Shown here in pieces: positions 17,434-25,765 of a DNA stretch of 64,000 nucleotides. A model generated the notes under the pieces. That model worked only from the letters and a program-made list of their open reading frames with translations, had not been told where the DNA came from and searched no databases. Numbering within the stretch: position 1 is the first letter of the stretch; each line of letters starts with the position of its first letter. The position numbers were made by a program, and so were the translations under genes. Origin of the DNA: Acinetobacter bereziniae LMG 1003 = CIP 70.12 (GTDB lineage Bacteria > Pseudomonadota > Gammaproteobacteria > Pseudomonadales > Moraxellaceae); NCBI RefSeq assembly GCF_000368925.1, contig NZ_KB849756.1:633429-697428 (forward strand), read 5' to 3'.

Positions 17434-17631
17434 TACCTAAAAGCGCAATTGTATTTGGTCAAAGATTAAAATTTGTCATACATAAAATTCCATGAGATTG
17501 ACGAGATCAGATTTGAGAAATATGCAAAAAAAAATAATAAGAATTCTCGTTTGCATCAAAACCATACAAAAATTATCAGAGATAGTGAAGAATTAATACA
17601 TTTAAAATTTAATATTACTTAAATGTAATTT
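17434..17631 (-). repeat. Direct repeat copy B: truncated receptor start plus promoter
   Basis: Second copy of the sequence at 14939-15136. On the minus strand it contains ATG at 17479 followed by codons reading MTNFNL, then TGA, then codons matching the receptor's IALLGI (positions 11-16). So it is the broken 5' end of a receptor gene, cut after about 15 codons. A Fur-like site (17536-17553) is kept. The PAAR gene begins right below the break. The remaining 17632-17817 holds no gene. Confidence 0.85.
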
Positions 17632-17817
17632 AAGTAATGAACAAAAACTTCTTATTTATTTGAGAAATCAATCGACTTTACATAAATGATCTTTATTTAT
17701 GGAACTTCAAGGATCAGATGGATATATGAACAGCTCCTATTGTTAATTTAAAGTATCTCAAATATAGTTCACGATATAATCAAGGCAGAATAATTAACAT
17801 TTTATAAAGGGCTTAAC

Positions 17818-18270
17818 ATGAAATATTTATGTGTTTTATTAATAGTTATAGCTTCAAGTGCAATTGCAGCTAATTTTAAAAATGATATGTCCTATTTGGT
17901 CGGTAAGCACCCTTATATAGCCATTCAAAACAAACTTGCTTTACAAGCTCTTCCAAATAACATTCCCAAAAAAGACTTCCAAAAGCTTAAAGACAGACTG
18001 TCTGTAGGTGCAAAAGTTACAACAGCTGGTCAATATGTCGTATTACAAGGTTGTAAAGCACACCTATGTGATACTGATGCTGCAATTGTGGTTTTTGACA
18101 ACTTAAATAAATATTCTTATGCCGCATACATAGAAAACATTGATGGAACATTGGGCACCCCAAATGTCCAAATTTATCAAAATACAAGATCAGACCCAAA
18201 TACAATAGCACCCATTTATCAATTTATGACTGATCATAAAGTTTCAATGACTACAGAATTTGAAAAATAA
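17818..18270 (+). CDS. Ivy-like lysozyme-inhibitor family protein
   Basis: A 150-residue periplasmic protein with signal peptide MKYLCVLLIVIASSAIAA. The core VVLQGCKAHLCDTDAAIVVF resembles the CKPHDC loop of Ivy, the vertebrate (c-type) lysozyme inhibitor of E. coli, including the two cysteines that close the loop; the following YSYAAYIEN matches the Ivy strand after the loop. Size also fits (Ivy is about 157). Ivy proteins protect peptidoglycan against host or competitor lysozymes. It is transcribed away from the PAAR island. The family call rests on a short motif and is moderate; loop chemistry differs (A for P, L for D). Confidence 0.55.
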   Translation: MKYLCVLLIVIASSAIAANFKNDMSYLVGKHPYIAIQNKLALQALPNNIPKKDFQKLKDRLSVGAKVTTAGQYVVLQGCKAHLCDTDAAIVVFDNLNKYSYAAYIENIDGTLGTPNVQIYQNTRSDPNTIAPIYQFMTDHKVSMTTEFEK

Positions 18271-18305
18271 TAAAGAAATATTTATATTTCCACCTGACAA
18301 AAACT

Positions 18306-18325
18306 AACCCACTAGTAAGTGGGTT
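18306..18325. terminator. Hairpin between convergent genes
   Basis: AACCCAC, six-base loop TAGTAA, GTGGGTT. It lies between the Ivy-like gene and the converging gene at 18349 and could end both transcripts, though T-runs are short. Confidence 0.5.
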
Positions 18326-18348
18326 CAAGTTTAAAGAACTAAGAAAAA

Positions 18349-18699
18349 TCAATATAGTGGTTTATACATTTCCATACACCCTAGATAATATTTAGATGAA
18401 AAGTTACTTAATTGTCTATTCTTATCTGCGCTTTCTGATTGAGTAAATGCATCTCTAATTATTAACTGAATCATCTCATACAAATATTGATTACTTTCAG
18501 ATTCATTTGCATGATCATTTCTTTCAAGCATTTCTTTTAAAGACATTCCTTTTTGTTTTTCCTGCATAACTGTATGAGCTATCTCCATTAAATCACGACA
18601 ATTTGATTCATGCTCCTTGTCACTTACAGGCTGTCGTGGTGCAGCATTGGAAAAAGATATTGAGGCAAAAAATACAAAAATTAGTGTTATTTTTTTCAC
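18349..18699 (-). CDS. Secreted protein of an uncharacterised paralogous family
   Basis: About 116 residues from a GTG start at 18699 (KKITLIFVFFASISFSNA signal peptide; GAGA lies 7 bases before GTG). A longer frame reaches 18765 but its first 22 residues do not look like protein. The mature domain contains CRDLMEIAHTVMQEKQKGMS and ends with SKYYLGCMEMY. The same pattern, Cys, then AxxVMxxxQxG, then a final Cys, is found in the genes at 38565-39155 and 40076-40404, so this is one of three family members here. Function unknown; a helical periplasmic domain with one disulphide is likely. Confidence 0.6.
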   Translation of the reverse strand: MKKITLIFVFFASISFSNAAPRQPVSDKEHESNCRDLMEIAHTVMQEKQKGMSLKEMLERNDHANESESNQYLYEMIQLIIRDAFTQSESADKNRQLSNFSSKYYLGCMEMYKPLY

Positions 18700-18765
18700 T
18701 TTTATCTCAGTTATAAAAATTAGCTTTCTTACTTCATTTTTATAATTAAGAATATCTAAAGTCAA

Positions 18766-19399
18766 CTCAATTTATAACATCTGGGGGCATTAACTTTGAT
18801 TTTAACACCTCGAGATGTTGTAGCTCTATTGGCATGTACAGTGTTTTGTAAAGTTAGGTCTACTTGAGTTTGATATGTCGATCCTGATCATAATCTTTTA
18901 GCACTTTTGGTTTAGATGTCCTATTTTTCAGATATTTACTTTTTTAGGCAATTTCTAAAGTTCAATGTTGCATCAAAACCTTTAACTCATGTTCAATTCG
19001 CTAATACTCAGCCCTTTTCACTTTACTCGGAATGTAATCTTGTGCCATTTGAGAAAACATACCTTGTGCTAAAATTTGCGCCAAAGTCAGTGCTGAATTC
19101 TTGTGAAAATCTATAAGTGGACCGAATCAATTTTTTTCTGCAATATTAATTTTAAAGCCTATGTACAGATACTGTTCAAACAATCCGTCGTTGTTCATGT
19201 AGATACCTATGTCGCTCAAAAAACCACATAGCTGCTGAGGTACTATTGAGATGTTTCTTTATAGATCTTGTAAAATTCAATTCAGCTATTTGGTTCGTCA
19301 TTTAAAGTTCTTCTTTTTTCCGATTAGATAATCTGAAATTGAATCAGCACAAGTAAGTACTGACAAACTATTGATAGATATGCAATAAACAACACAGGA
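18766..19399. other. Long intergenic region with one decayed reading frame
   Basis: No intact gene is visible in these 634 bases. Within it, minus strand 18944-19112, one frame reads ALTLAQILAQGMFSQMAQDY, IPSKVKRAEY, stop, RIEHELKVLMQH, stop, TLEIA, stop. Its amino-acid character is that of real coding sequence broken by two stops. I cannot name the family. The rest is AT-rich and featureless. Confidence 0.4.
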
Positions 19400-19411
19400 A
19401 TGCATAGCAAC

Positions 19412-19819
19412 ATGAGTAACAAATTCGAATTCCAAATCCGTGTATATATTGAAGATACAGATGCTGGCGGCATCGTCTATCACGCCAATCATATTCGCTT
19501 CATGGAACGTGCTCGTACTGAATGGCTACGTGCTTCTGGGATTGATCATTACTGGCATCAAAAAGATTACAATTTTGTCGTCCATAAAATTGCTTTGAAA
19601 TACTCACGTCCTATACTGATGGACGACCTGATTACTGTTACAGCAAGTGTAGTTTCATGTAAAGCTTCGTCATTTGTGTTGCAACAAAATATATATCGTG
19701 GTGAAATCATGCTTGCTTCTGGCGAGGTAGAGTTGGCATGTTTAAGTACAGATATGAAACCTCGTAGAATTCCTGACGAAATCCGTGATTTAATTCTTCG
19801 AGAATTAGCCCACGAATAA
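19412..19819 (+). CDS. ybgC: Tol-Pal associated acyl-CoA thioesterase YbgC
   Basis: A hot-dog fold thioesterase, the usual first gene of tol-pal operons. The motif VYIEDTDAGGIVYHANHIRF contains the catalytic Asp (EDTDAGG) and is followed by MERARTEW, both typical of YbgC. It hydrolyses short-chain or ACP-linked acyl thioesters and interacts with phospholipid synthesis enzymes. The frame opens at an ATG at 19400, but AGGA touches that codon, so the ATG at 19412 is preferred. tolQ follows 24 bp later. Confidence 0.92.
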   Translation: MSNKFEFQIRVYIEDTDAGGIVYHANHIRFMERARTEWLRASGIDHYWHQKDYNFVVHKIALKYSRPILMDDLITVTASVVSCKASSFVLQQNIYRGEIMLASGEVELACLSTDMKPRRIPDEIRDLILRELAHE

Positions 19820-19843
19820 AAAATATTTTTGGCACATGTAACT

Positions 19844-20542
19844 ATGGCAACACAACTAGAATCTTCTCTGCACATCTCTGATTTAATCTTACAAGCGAGC
19901 CCTGTGGTTCAATTGGTCATGCTGGTCTTAGTACTTGCATCTGTTTTTAGTTGGTATCTGATTGCCAAGTTACATATGGGCTATAAGAAAGCACGCCAAG
20001 GCGACGACCATTTTCAAAAAATATTTTGGTCTGGCGCTGAACTTAATACCCTCTATAACAATGCGCAACTTAACTCTAAACGCGATGGTCTGGAAGACAT
20101 CTTTTATCAGGGTTTAAGTGAATATTTGAAATTGAAAAAGCGCCAAGCTGATACTGTACCCATGATTGAAGGTACAGAACGTATTTTGCGAGTAGGCTTA
20201 AGTCGTGATCAAGGTCGTTTAGAACAAGGTTTGAGTGCCTTAGCCAGCATAGGCTCTGTCGCTCCTTATGTAGGTTTATTTGGTACTGTTTGGGGCATCA
20301 TGAGTGCCTTCATCGGTTTGGCACAGGTTGAACAAGTAACTCTTGCCACTGTTGCACCAGGCATTGCCGAAGCACTGATTGCAACTGCGATTGGTTTATT
20401 TGCGGCAATTCCAGCAGTATTGGCATTTAACCATTACACTGCAAAAGGTGAAGAAATTTACTCAGATCGTGCATTATTTGCCGAAGAAATGGTGGCGCTG
20501 TTACAACGTCAGTCTGTGGGAACTACACAGGAAGCTGAATAA
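19844..20542 (+). CDS. tolQ: Tol-Pal system proton channel subunit TolQ
   Basis: TolQ and TolR form the inner-membrane proton-driven motor of Tol-Pal, needed for outer-membrane constriction at division. The sequence has three membrane helices: VVQLVMLVLVLASVFSWYLI near the N-terminus, then SVAPYVGLFGTVWGIMSAFI and ATVAPGIAEALIATAIGLFA in the MotA/ExbB-type domain. The cytoplasmic loop lies between helices 1 and 2. A TTG at 19829 extends the frame by five residues; the ATG at 19844 fits other TolQ proteins. The stop overlaps the tolR ATG by one base. Confidence 0.96.
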   Translation: MATQLESSLHISDLILQASPVVQLVMLVLVLASVFSWYLIAKLHMGYKKARQGDDHFQKIFWSGAELNTLYNNAQLNSKRDGLEDIFYQGLSEYLKLKKRQADTVPMIEGTERILRVGLSRDQGRLEQGLSALASIGSVAPYVGLFGTVWGIMSAFIGLAQVEQVTLATVAPGIAEALIATAIGLFAAIPAVLAFNHYTAKGEEIYSDRALFAEEMVALLQRQSVGTTQEAE

Positions 20543-20991
20543 TGGCAATCCAACGCTCAGGACGTTTTGACCGTGTCAAAAAGCCTTTAAAAAGTGATAT
20601 GAACGTTGTTCCCTATATCGACGTTATGTTGGTTTTATTGGTCATTTTTATGGTTACAGCACCTATGATTACGACGGGTGTCAAAGTTGACTTGCCACAA
20701 GCCAATAACAATCCGATTCAATCTGAGGATCGACCTGCTATCGTGACGCTTAATGCGGATGGAAGCATCCAGCTCGAAGATAAAACACATAACAATGATG
20801 TGCTTACTTTAGAAGAGCTTAAAATTGTCCTTACAGAAAATCAAAAGCAAGCTCAAGCAAACAGCAAACAATTGAGTGTTTTGATTAATGGCAGTGAGTC
20901 ACGCCCATATGGTGAAGTGATGAAACTTATGTCTGCATTACAAGATGCGGGTTTAAGCCAAGTTGGCTTACTGACAGAGTCTGTAAAGTAA
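20542..20991 (+). CDS. tolR: Tol-Pal system protein TolR
   Basis: ExbD/TolR-family stator partner of TolQ. One membrane helix near residues 20-42 carries the proton-path Asp in VVPYIDVMLVLLVIFMVTAP. The periplasmic domain follows (VDLPQANNNP, LSVLINGSESRPYGEVMKLM). 149 residues is normal. Coupled to tolQ by a 1-bp overlap (TAATG) and followed by tolA after 3 bp. Confidence 0.96.
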   Translation: MAIQRSGRFDRVKKPLKSDMNVVPYIDVMLVLLVIFMVTAPMITTGVKVDLPQANNNPIQSEDRPAIVTLNADGSIQLEDKTHNNDVLTLEELKIVLTENQKQAQANSKQLSVLINGSESRPYGEVMKLMSALQDAGLSQVGLLTESVK

Positions 20992-20994
20992 GTT

Positions 20995-22338
20995 ATGAAA
21001 AATACTCAAAAGCCACAATCTAAAGATAAAGCGATTGCACTTGGATTTACCCTTGGTATTCATGTGGTGGCGATTACAGGCTTACTCTTTTTAGGTCTTA
21101 GTCGACCACCAGAACCTCCGAAGCAAATTAAAACTGTTCTTATCAAACCTGAAGATTTACCTCCTCCAGAACCAAAACCATTGGTAGACAGTGATTCAAC
21201 GGAAACAGCTGACTCAAAAATTTCAGAAAATATCCAACAAACTGCTGAACCAGACCAAACTGCGCCTGAAATTCCAGTCGAATCAAAGCCTGATACTAAA
21301 GCAGTGGATATAAAAAAAGCAGCTGATGAAGCTAAAGCCGCTTTAGAACAAAAAATGGCACTCGCTGCAGCGCGAGCTGATCAGGAAAAAGCCACAGAAC
21401 AAGCAAAAGCGAAAGCTGAAGCCGCGGAGAAAGCGAAACAAGAAGCCGCTGAAAAAGTGAAACAGGCAAAAAATGCAGCTGAAAAAGCCAAAGCTGAAGC
21501 TGATGCAAAAATTAAAGCTGAAACGGCGGCTAAAGCGAAGCAAGAAGCCCTCCAAAAAGCTAAAGCCGATGCTGCTGAAAAAGCAAGATTAGCTCGTCTT
21601 GATGCTGAAGCTAAACGTAAAGCTGAAGCAGCAGAAAAAGTGAGAAAAGACGCTGCTGAAAAAGCTGCTCAAGCCAGAGCGGATGCAAAAGCCAAAGCTG
21701 ATGCCGAAGCTAAACGCAAAGCGGAAGCTGAAGCCAAACGTAACGCCGATGCTAAAGCCAAAGCAGATGCTGAAGCTAAACGTAAAGCAGATACGAATGC
21801 AAAATCCAAGGCTGATGCCGAGGCAAAAGCAAAAGCCGAGGCAAAATCTAAGGCAGATGCTAAAGCCAAAGCTGATGCAGATGCTAAAGCCAAAGCAGAT
21901 GCGAAAGCCAAGGCAGACGCAAAAGCCAAGGCTGATGCAGATGCTAAAGCCAAAGCAGATGCAAAACGCAAAGCAGATCTTGCTCGCGAATTAGAGGAAG
22001 AAAAGAACTCTGCTGCTGAGAAAGTAAAAGAAGCAGCTGCGAATAAAAAGGCAGAAGCCAGAACAATCGCCTCAAATGCAACCCGTGATTTTACAAACAA
22101 GGTAAGATCAGCATGGAATGTTCCGTCAGGAACAGCTGGAAAAAAAGTAAGTGTAAGATTTACTCTATCTGATTCAGGTCAAGTTCTCTCTGTAGTTCTC
22201 ACAAATCCTAGTGGAGATGAACAATTGGATGCAAGTATTAAAGCAGCGATTAAAAATGCAGCTCCATATCCAATGCCATCTGATCCAACAGCTAGAAATC
22301 TTGCTAAATCTGTAACCTCTACATTTACAGCAAAATAA
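20995..22338 (+). CDS. tolA: Tol-Pal system protein TolA
   Basis: TolA spans the periplasm and links the TolQR motor to TolB-Pal. Domain I is a single membrane helix (LGFTLGIHVVAITGLLFLGL). Domain II, about residues 100-335, is a long alanine/lysine-rich helix with repeated units such as AKAKADAEAKRKAEA; the DNA here is a run of near-repeats. Domain III (about 345-447) is the TonB-like C-terminal fold: TRDFTNKVRSAWNVPSGTAG and YPMPSDPTARNLAKSVTSTF. At 447 residues it is close to other TolA proteins. An intrinsic terminator follows, so downstream genes may be partly uncoupled. Confidence 0.95.
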   Translation: MKNTQKPQSKDKAIALGFTLGIHVVAITGLLFLGLSRPPEPPKQIKTVLIKPEDLPPPEPKPLVDSDSTETADSKISENIQQTAEPDQTAPEIPVESKPDTKAVDIKKAADEAKAALEQKMALAAARADQEKATEQAKAKAEAAEKAKQEAAEKVKQAKNAAEKAKAEADAKIKAETAAKAKQEALQKAKADAAEKARLARLDAEAKRKAEAAEKVRKDAAEKAAQARADAKAKADAEAKRKAEAEAKRNADAKAKADAEAKRKADTNAKSKADAEAKAKAEAKSKADAKAKADADAKAKADAKAKADAKAKADADAKAKADAKRKADLARELEEEKNSAAEKVKEAAANKKAEARTIASNATRDFTNKVRSAWNVPSGTAGKKVSVRFTLSDSGQVLSVVLTNPSGDEQLDASIKAAIKNAAPYPMPSDPTARNLAKSVTSTFTAK

Positions 22339-22350
22339 GATCTGTAATCT

Positions 22351-22373
22351 ACCCTGCTTCAGCAGGGTTTTTA
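22351..22373 (+). terminator. Terminator after tolA
   Basis: ACCCTGC, four-base loop, GCAGGGT, then TTTTTATTT. A clear intrinsic terminator 12 bp after the tolA stop, splitting the tol-pal cluster. Confidence 0.85.
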
Positions 22374-22386
22374 TTTGATTCACGTT

Positions 22387-22848
22387 ATGGATAAGGTATT
22401 TGTGAAATTTTTTTTATTTATATTTCTTGCATTGATCTATCAAAGCACGCTTGCAAATCAAAATAGCCAAATTACTGAAACTAATTTTGCATCAATCCAT
22501 CCAATGGAATTGAATACAACTGCGTCAGCCCTTGAAAAGAAAAGTGATCTTGCCAACGAGCAAAAAGCGAAGGCTAAAAAACTGGCATTCAGCATAAAAA
22601 AAGAATTTGTCCATAAAATTCTAAGAGCTTGGCATATACCAACAGGTGCAACAGAACAAAAAGCCAACGCACGTATAAAGCTTACACAAAATGGCTCCAT
22701 TGACTCAATCGTTGTCAGTTCAGCAGCTCCAGATGTCAAAACAAGTATAGAGCAAGCGATCTACGATGCAGCGCCATTCACATTGCCCACTCAACCAGAA
22801 GTTAGGAGAGATGTACAAAGTTTCTCAGTCAACTTTATTGTAGAATAG
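22387..22848 (+). CDS. Secreted stand-alone TolA-III/TonB-like domain protein
   Basis: About 153 residues: a signal peptide (KFFLFIFLALIYQSTLA), a short linker and a domain like the C-terminus of TolA: KEFVHKILRAWHIPTGATEQ, RIKLTQNGSIDSIVVSSAAP, DAAPFTLPTQPEVRRDVQSF. TolA itself has the parallel VRSAWNVPSGTAGKK and AAPYPMPSDPTARN. It lacks the membrane anchor and the long helix, so it cannot transmit force like TolA; it may bind the same partners (TolB, Pal, porins). Start is uncertain: ATG 22387, or GTG 22402, which has AAGG 5 bases upstream. A second such gene follows. Confidence 0.7.
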   Translation: MDKVFVKFFLFIFLALIYQSTLANQNSQITETNFASIHPMELNTTASALEKKSDLANEQKAKAKKLAFSIKKEFVHKILRAWHIPTGATEQKANARIKLTQNGSIDSIVVSSAAPDVKTSIEQAIYDAAPFTLPTQPEVRRDVQSFSVNFIVE

Positions 22849-22919
22849 AATTTGCATTCTCTATAGTTAAAACAATATCTATTATCAACCAAGTCATATA
22901 GACACATTGGAAAAATAAA

Positions 22920-23399
22920 ATGCAATTTAAAACATTGCTGATTAGCAGCTTTCTTATTTGTTTCTCAACATTTTCATTTGCTGAAAAAAATCAAATCAAC
23001 CCGCCAATTGAGGTTAACAGGCAACAAATACCTTCTAACCCGTTTACACATGAAATGCCACCAACTGCTCCACCCCAGCAAAAAAATACACCTACACAAA
23101 ATGAACAACTTAGACAAAATCAAATCACCAGTCAAATTTACAAAAGCAGAATGAATCGTATTACAAAATATTGGAAACGCCCTGCAACAGATTTAGCAGA
23201 GAAAGCCAATGTTCGGGTCTATCTAGATGAACAAGGAAATGTTGAAGATATTCTATTCGTGGGTGGACAGTTTAGTGATGAATTTGCGCTTTCAATCAAA
23301 ACAGCGATTTATAAAGCTGCTCCCTTTGAAATGCCTAATGAACAATCGCTTAAAAAACAATTTCAAGAAATTCCTCTCCAATTCGCTGTCAGTGAATAA
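22920..23399 (+). CDS. Second secreted TolA-III/TonB-like domain protein
   Basis: A 159-residue protein with signal peptide ending FSTFSFA, a proline/glutamine-rich linker (PPTAPPQQKNTPTQNEQ), and a TolA-III-like domain: SRMNRITKYWKRPATDLAEK, VRVYLDEQGNVEDILFVGG, KAAPFEMPNEQSLKKQ. It is more diverged than the gene before it but keeps the AAPFxxP block. Two such solo domains between tolA and tolB are not part of the classical operon. Likely periplasmic; partners unknown. Confidence 0.7.
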   Translation: MQFKTLLISSFLICFSTFSFAEKNQINPPIEVNRQQIPSNPFTHEMPPTAPPQQKNTPTQNEQLRQNQITSQIYKSRMNRITKYWKRPATDLAEKANVRVYLDEQGNVEDILFVGGQFSDEFALSIKTAIYKAAPFEMPNEQSLKKQFQEIPLQFAVSE

Positions 23400-23620
23400 T
23401 ATCCTATGTTTCGTCAACGGTTATGATTTTAATCAATTTGTTTAGATAACTTATCAAGCTGTCATTCATCTGAGTCATACATTTAGATTTATTTTTTATC
23501 AACAAACAGCGAATTATCATCTTTTATTCATAATTACATGCTTTATATAGATTAAAATAATGTCTTTATGCTACAAAGCTAAGCATAGTTAAAAATTGAT
23601 ATTTGAGTACATGAAGTCCA

Positions 23621-24904
23621 ATGAAAATCATGCCTAAACGTCTATTAGGATTAGCGATAATTGTTGCATTGAGCCCAGCATTGATCACCACATCGTATGC
23701 ACAATTGCATTTAGAAATTGCTAAAGCTCCTGAGTCCGCACCTAAAATTGCCATTCTTCCTTTTAGCAATGATCAATCCATCTACCCGATCATCGAACAG
23801 GATTTAAATCGTTCTGGTCGCTTTACCAGTTCTTCTAAAAACTTACCTGCAACTGCCAGCGTAAATAATGTGAATGCAGAAGCTTGGAAAGCCGCTGGTG
23901 TTCCTTATGTCGTTCTAGGTGAGTCAAAAGTAAATGCTGATGGTTCATTGGCTGTACATTACCAACTGTATGATGTCGAAAAGCAAAAATTCTTGCTCAA
24001 TGAATTGCTCACAGTTCCTGCTTCGCGTGTACGTACCGCAGCACATATGATCAGTGATGCTATCTATCAAGCATTAACAGGTATCCAAGGTGACTTTACT
24101 GGACGTATCGCCTATGTGCTACGCAATCCTGCAACACCTGATACACGTTATACTTTGCAAATCGCAGATACCGATGGTGAACAACCTAAAACTGTGTTGA
24201 GCTCAAGAGATCCTATTCTCTCTCCTGCTTGGACACCAGATGCTAAAAAGATCGCCTATGTATCATTTGAAACAAAACGTCCAGCCATTTATGTTCAAGA
24301 TTTGGCTTCTGGCGCTCGTGAGAAATTAGCCTCATTCCGTGGTTTGAATGGTGCACCTAGTTTTTCTCCTGATGGAAAATCTATGTTGTTCACCGCATCT
24401 ATGCACGGCAATCCTGAAATATATCAAATGGATTTAGACACTCGTCAAGTTAAACGAATGACCAATGACAGTGCAATTGATACAGAAGCACGCTATGCAC
24501 CTGATGGGAAATCATTTATTTTTACCTCTGACCGCGGTGGTTCAGCGCAAATTTATCGCTATAGCTTTGATGACGGGTCAACAAAACGTTTAACTTTCCG
24601 TGGCGCATTCAATGCTCGTGGTACGCTCAGTGCAGATGGCAAATATGTTGCATTGGTACATCGCCCTTCTGGCAGCAATTACAAGGTCGCGATTCAAGAA
24701 ATTTCTACTGGAATTACCAATATTCTCACTCCAACAAGTCTCGATGAATCACCTAGCTTCTCTCCAAACGGGCAAATGGTGGTATATGCAACGCGTGAAG
24801 GAAATCGTGGCTTATTGGCAATCATGTCAACAGATGGTCGTTTCCGTATGAATTTACCGAGTGAACAAGGTGAAGTACGTGAGCCTGCTTGGGCACCTAA
24901 ATGA
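23621..24904 (+). CDS. tolB: Tol-Pal system beta-propeller protein TolB
   Basis: Periplasmic TolB binds Pal and TolA and controls Pal mobility. Signal peptide ends near TTSYAQ. The N-terminal alpha/beta domain (KIAILPFSNDQSIYPIIEQD) is followed by a six-bladed propeller with repeated SPDGK-type turns: SPAWTPDAKKIAYVS, SFSPDGKSMLFTA, YAPDGKSFIFTSDRGG, SADGKYVALVH, SFSPNGQMVVYATR. Length 427 is standard. pal follows 50 bp later. Confidence 0.96.
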   Translation: MKIMPKRLLGLAIIVALSPALITTSYAQLHLEIAKAPESAPKIAILPFSNDQSIYPIIEQDLNRSGRFTSSSKNLPATASVNNVNAEAWKAAGVPYVVLGESKVNADGSLAVHYQLYDVEKQKFLLNELLTVPASRVRTAAHMISDAIYQALTGIQGDFTGRIAYVLRNPATPDTRYTLQIADTDGEQPKTVLSSRDPILSPAWTPDAKKIAYVSFETKRPAIYVQDLASGAREKLASFRGLNGAPSFSPDGKSMLFTASMHGNPEIYQMDLDTRQVKRMTNDSAIDTEARYAPDGKSFIFTSDRGGSAQIYRYSFDDGSTKRLTFRGAFNARGTLSADGKYVALVHRPSGSNYKVAIQEISTGITNILTPTSLDESPSFSPNGQMVVYATREGNRGLLAIMSTDGRFRMNLPSEQGEVREPAWAPK

Positions 24905-24954
24905 TTTACCCATGTCGCATGACTTAATTTAAAAAGGAAGTATCGGAGATCAAC

Positions 24955-25524
24955 ATGAAAGCTATTCAATATTTAACGTTACCATTACTCGCAGCAAGCT
25001 TAGTCATGACTGGTTGTGCCAGCCGTAAACCTGCTGCAACAGTAGAGTCTGGAACAAATCCCAATAGTGCGACTACGGTAAACACGACGGGCTTAAGTGA
25101 AGATGCAGCTTTAAATGCACAAAATTTAGCAGGCGCTTCAGCCAAAGGTGTAACTGAAGCAAACAAAGCATTTTTAGCAAAGCGTGTTGTACATTTTGAC
25201 TATGACAGTAGTGATCTTTCAAATGATGACTATCAGACACTTCAAGCGCATGCACAATTCCTAATCGCCAATGCAAATTCAAAAGTTGCTCTAACAGGTC
25301 ACACGGATGAACGTGGTACCCGTGAATACAATATGGCTTTGGGTGAACGTCGTGCAAAAGCTGTAGAAAGCTACTTAATCACTAACGGTGTTAAGCCAAA
25401 CCAATTAGAAGCGGTAAGTTATGGTAAAGAAATGCCAATCAATGCAGGACATGATGAATCTGCATGGAAAGAAAACCGTCGTGTCGAAATTAACTATGAA
25501 GCTGTTCCACCGTTATTAAAATAA
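24955..25524 (+). CDS. pal: Peptidoglycan-associated lipoprotein Pal
   Basis: Outer-membrane lipoprotein that anchors to peptidoglycan through an OmpA-type domain and completes Tol-Pal. Lipobox VMTGC gives the lipidated Cys near residue 22. The OmpA-like domain (about 80-185) holds VVHFDYDSSDL and TGHTDERGTREYNMALGERR, whose Asp and Arg bind diaminopimelate. GGAG precedes the ATG. A strong terminator ends the cluster. Confidence 0.96.
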   Translation: MKAIQYLTLPLLAASLVMTGCASRKPAATVESGTNPNSATTVNTTGLSEDAALNAQNLAGASAKGVTEANKAFLAKRVVHFDYDSSDLSNDDYQTLQAHAQFLIANANSKVALTGHTDERGTREYNMALGERRAKAVESYLITNGVKPNQLEAVSYGKEMPINAGHDESAWKENRRVEINYEAVPPLLK

Positions 25525-25540
25525 TTTTTAAAAACAATAT

Positions 25541-25574
25541 AAAAATGCCCAATTCAATTGGGCATTTTTATTTT
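25541..25574 (+). terminator. Terminator of the tol-pal cluster
   Basis: AAAAATGCCCAATT and its exact complement around a single C, followed by ATTTTA: a 14-bp stem that can work on both strands. 25575-25765 holds no gene. Confidence 0.85.
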
Positions 25575-25765
25575 AGGCTAGCCGACCAATTGATGATTTT
25601 GACATTTATAGTCAATCTGTTGAAAAATTTATACAGAAGAATATTACTTCTCTCGATCAATAAAATGAATACAATCAATATATTGTTTGATGATCTAAAG
25701 CTTGCACTGCCACGCTTGACATCTATAGTTAAATTTTAAAAACGAGACTTTCAATTGATTAAAAA

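Noticed and set aside
21683..21994. Repeated 15-30 bp units resembling a repeat array or CRISPR
   Set aside because: The repeats encode the TolA domain II helix in frame, have no unique spacers and follow amino-acid periodicity.
21343..22100. Long open frames on the minus strand across tolA (70 and 143 codons, Ala/Ser/Phe rich)
   Set aside because: They are the complement of TolA's repetitive Ala/Lys-rich helix, without start signals or sensible protein composition.
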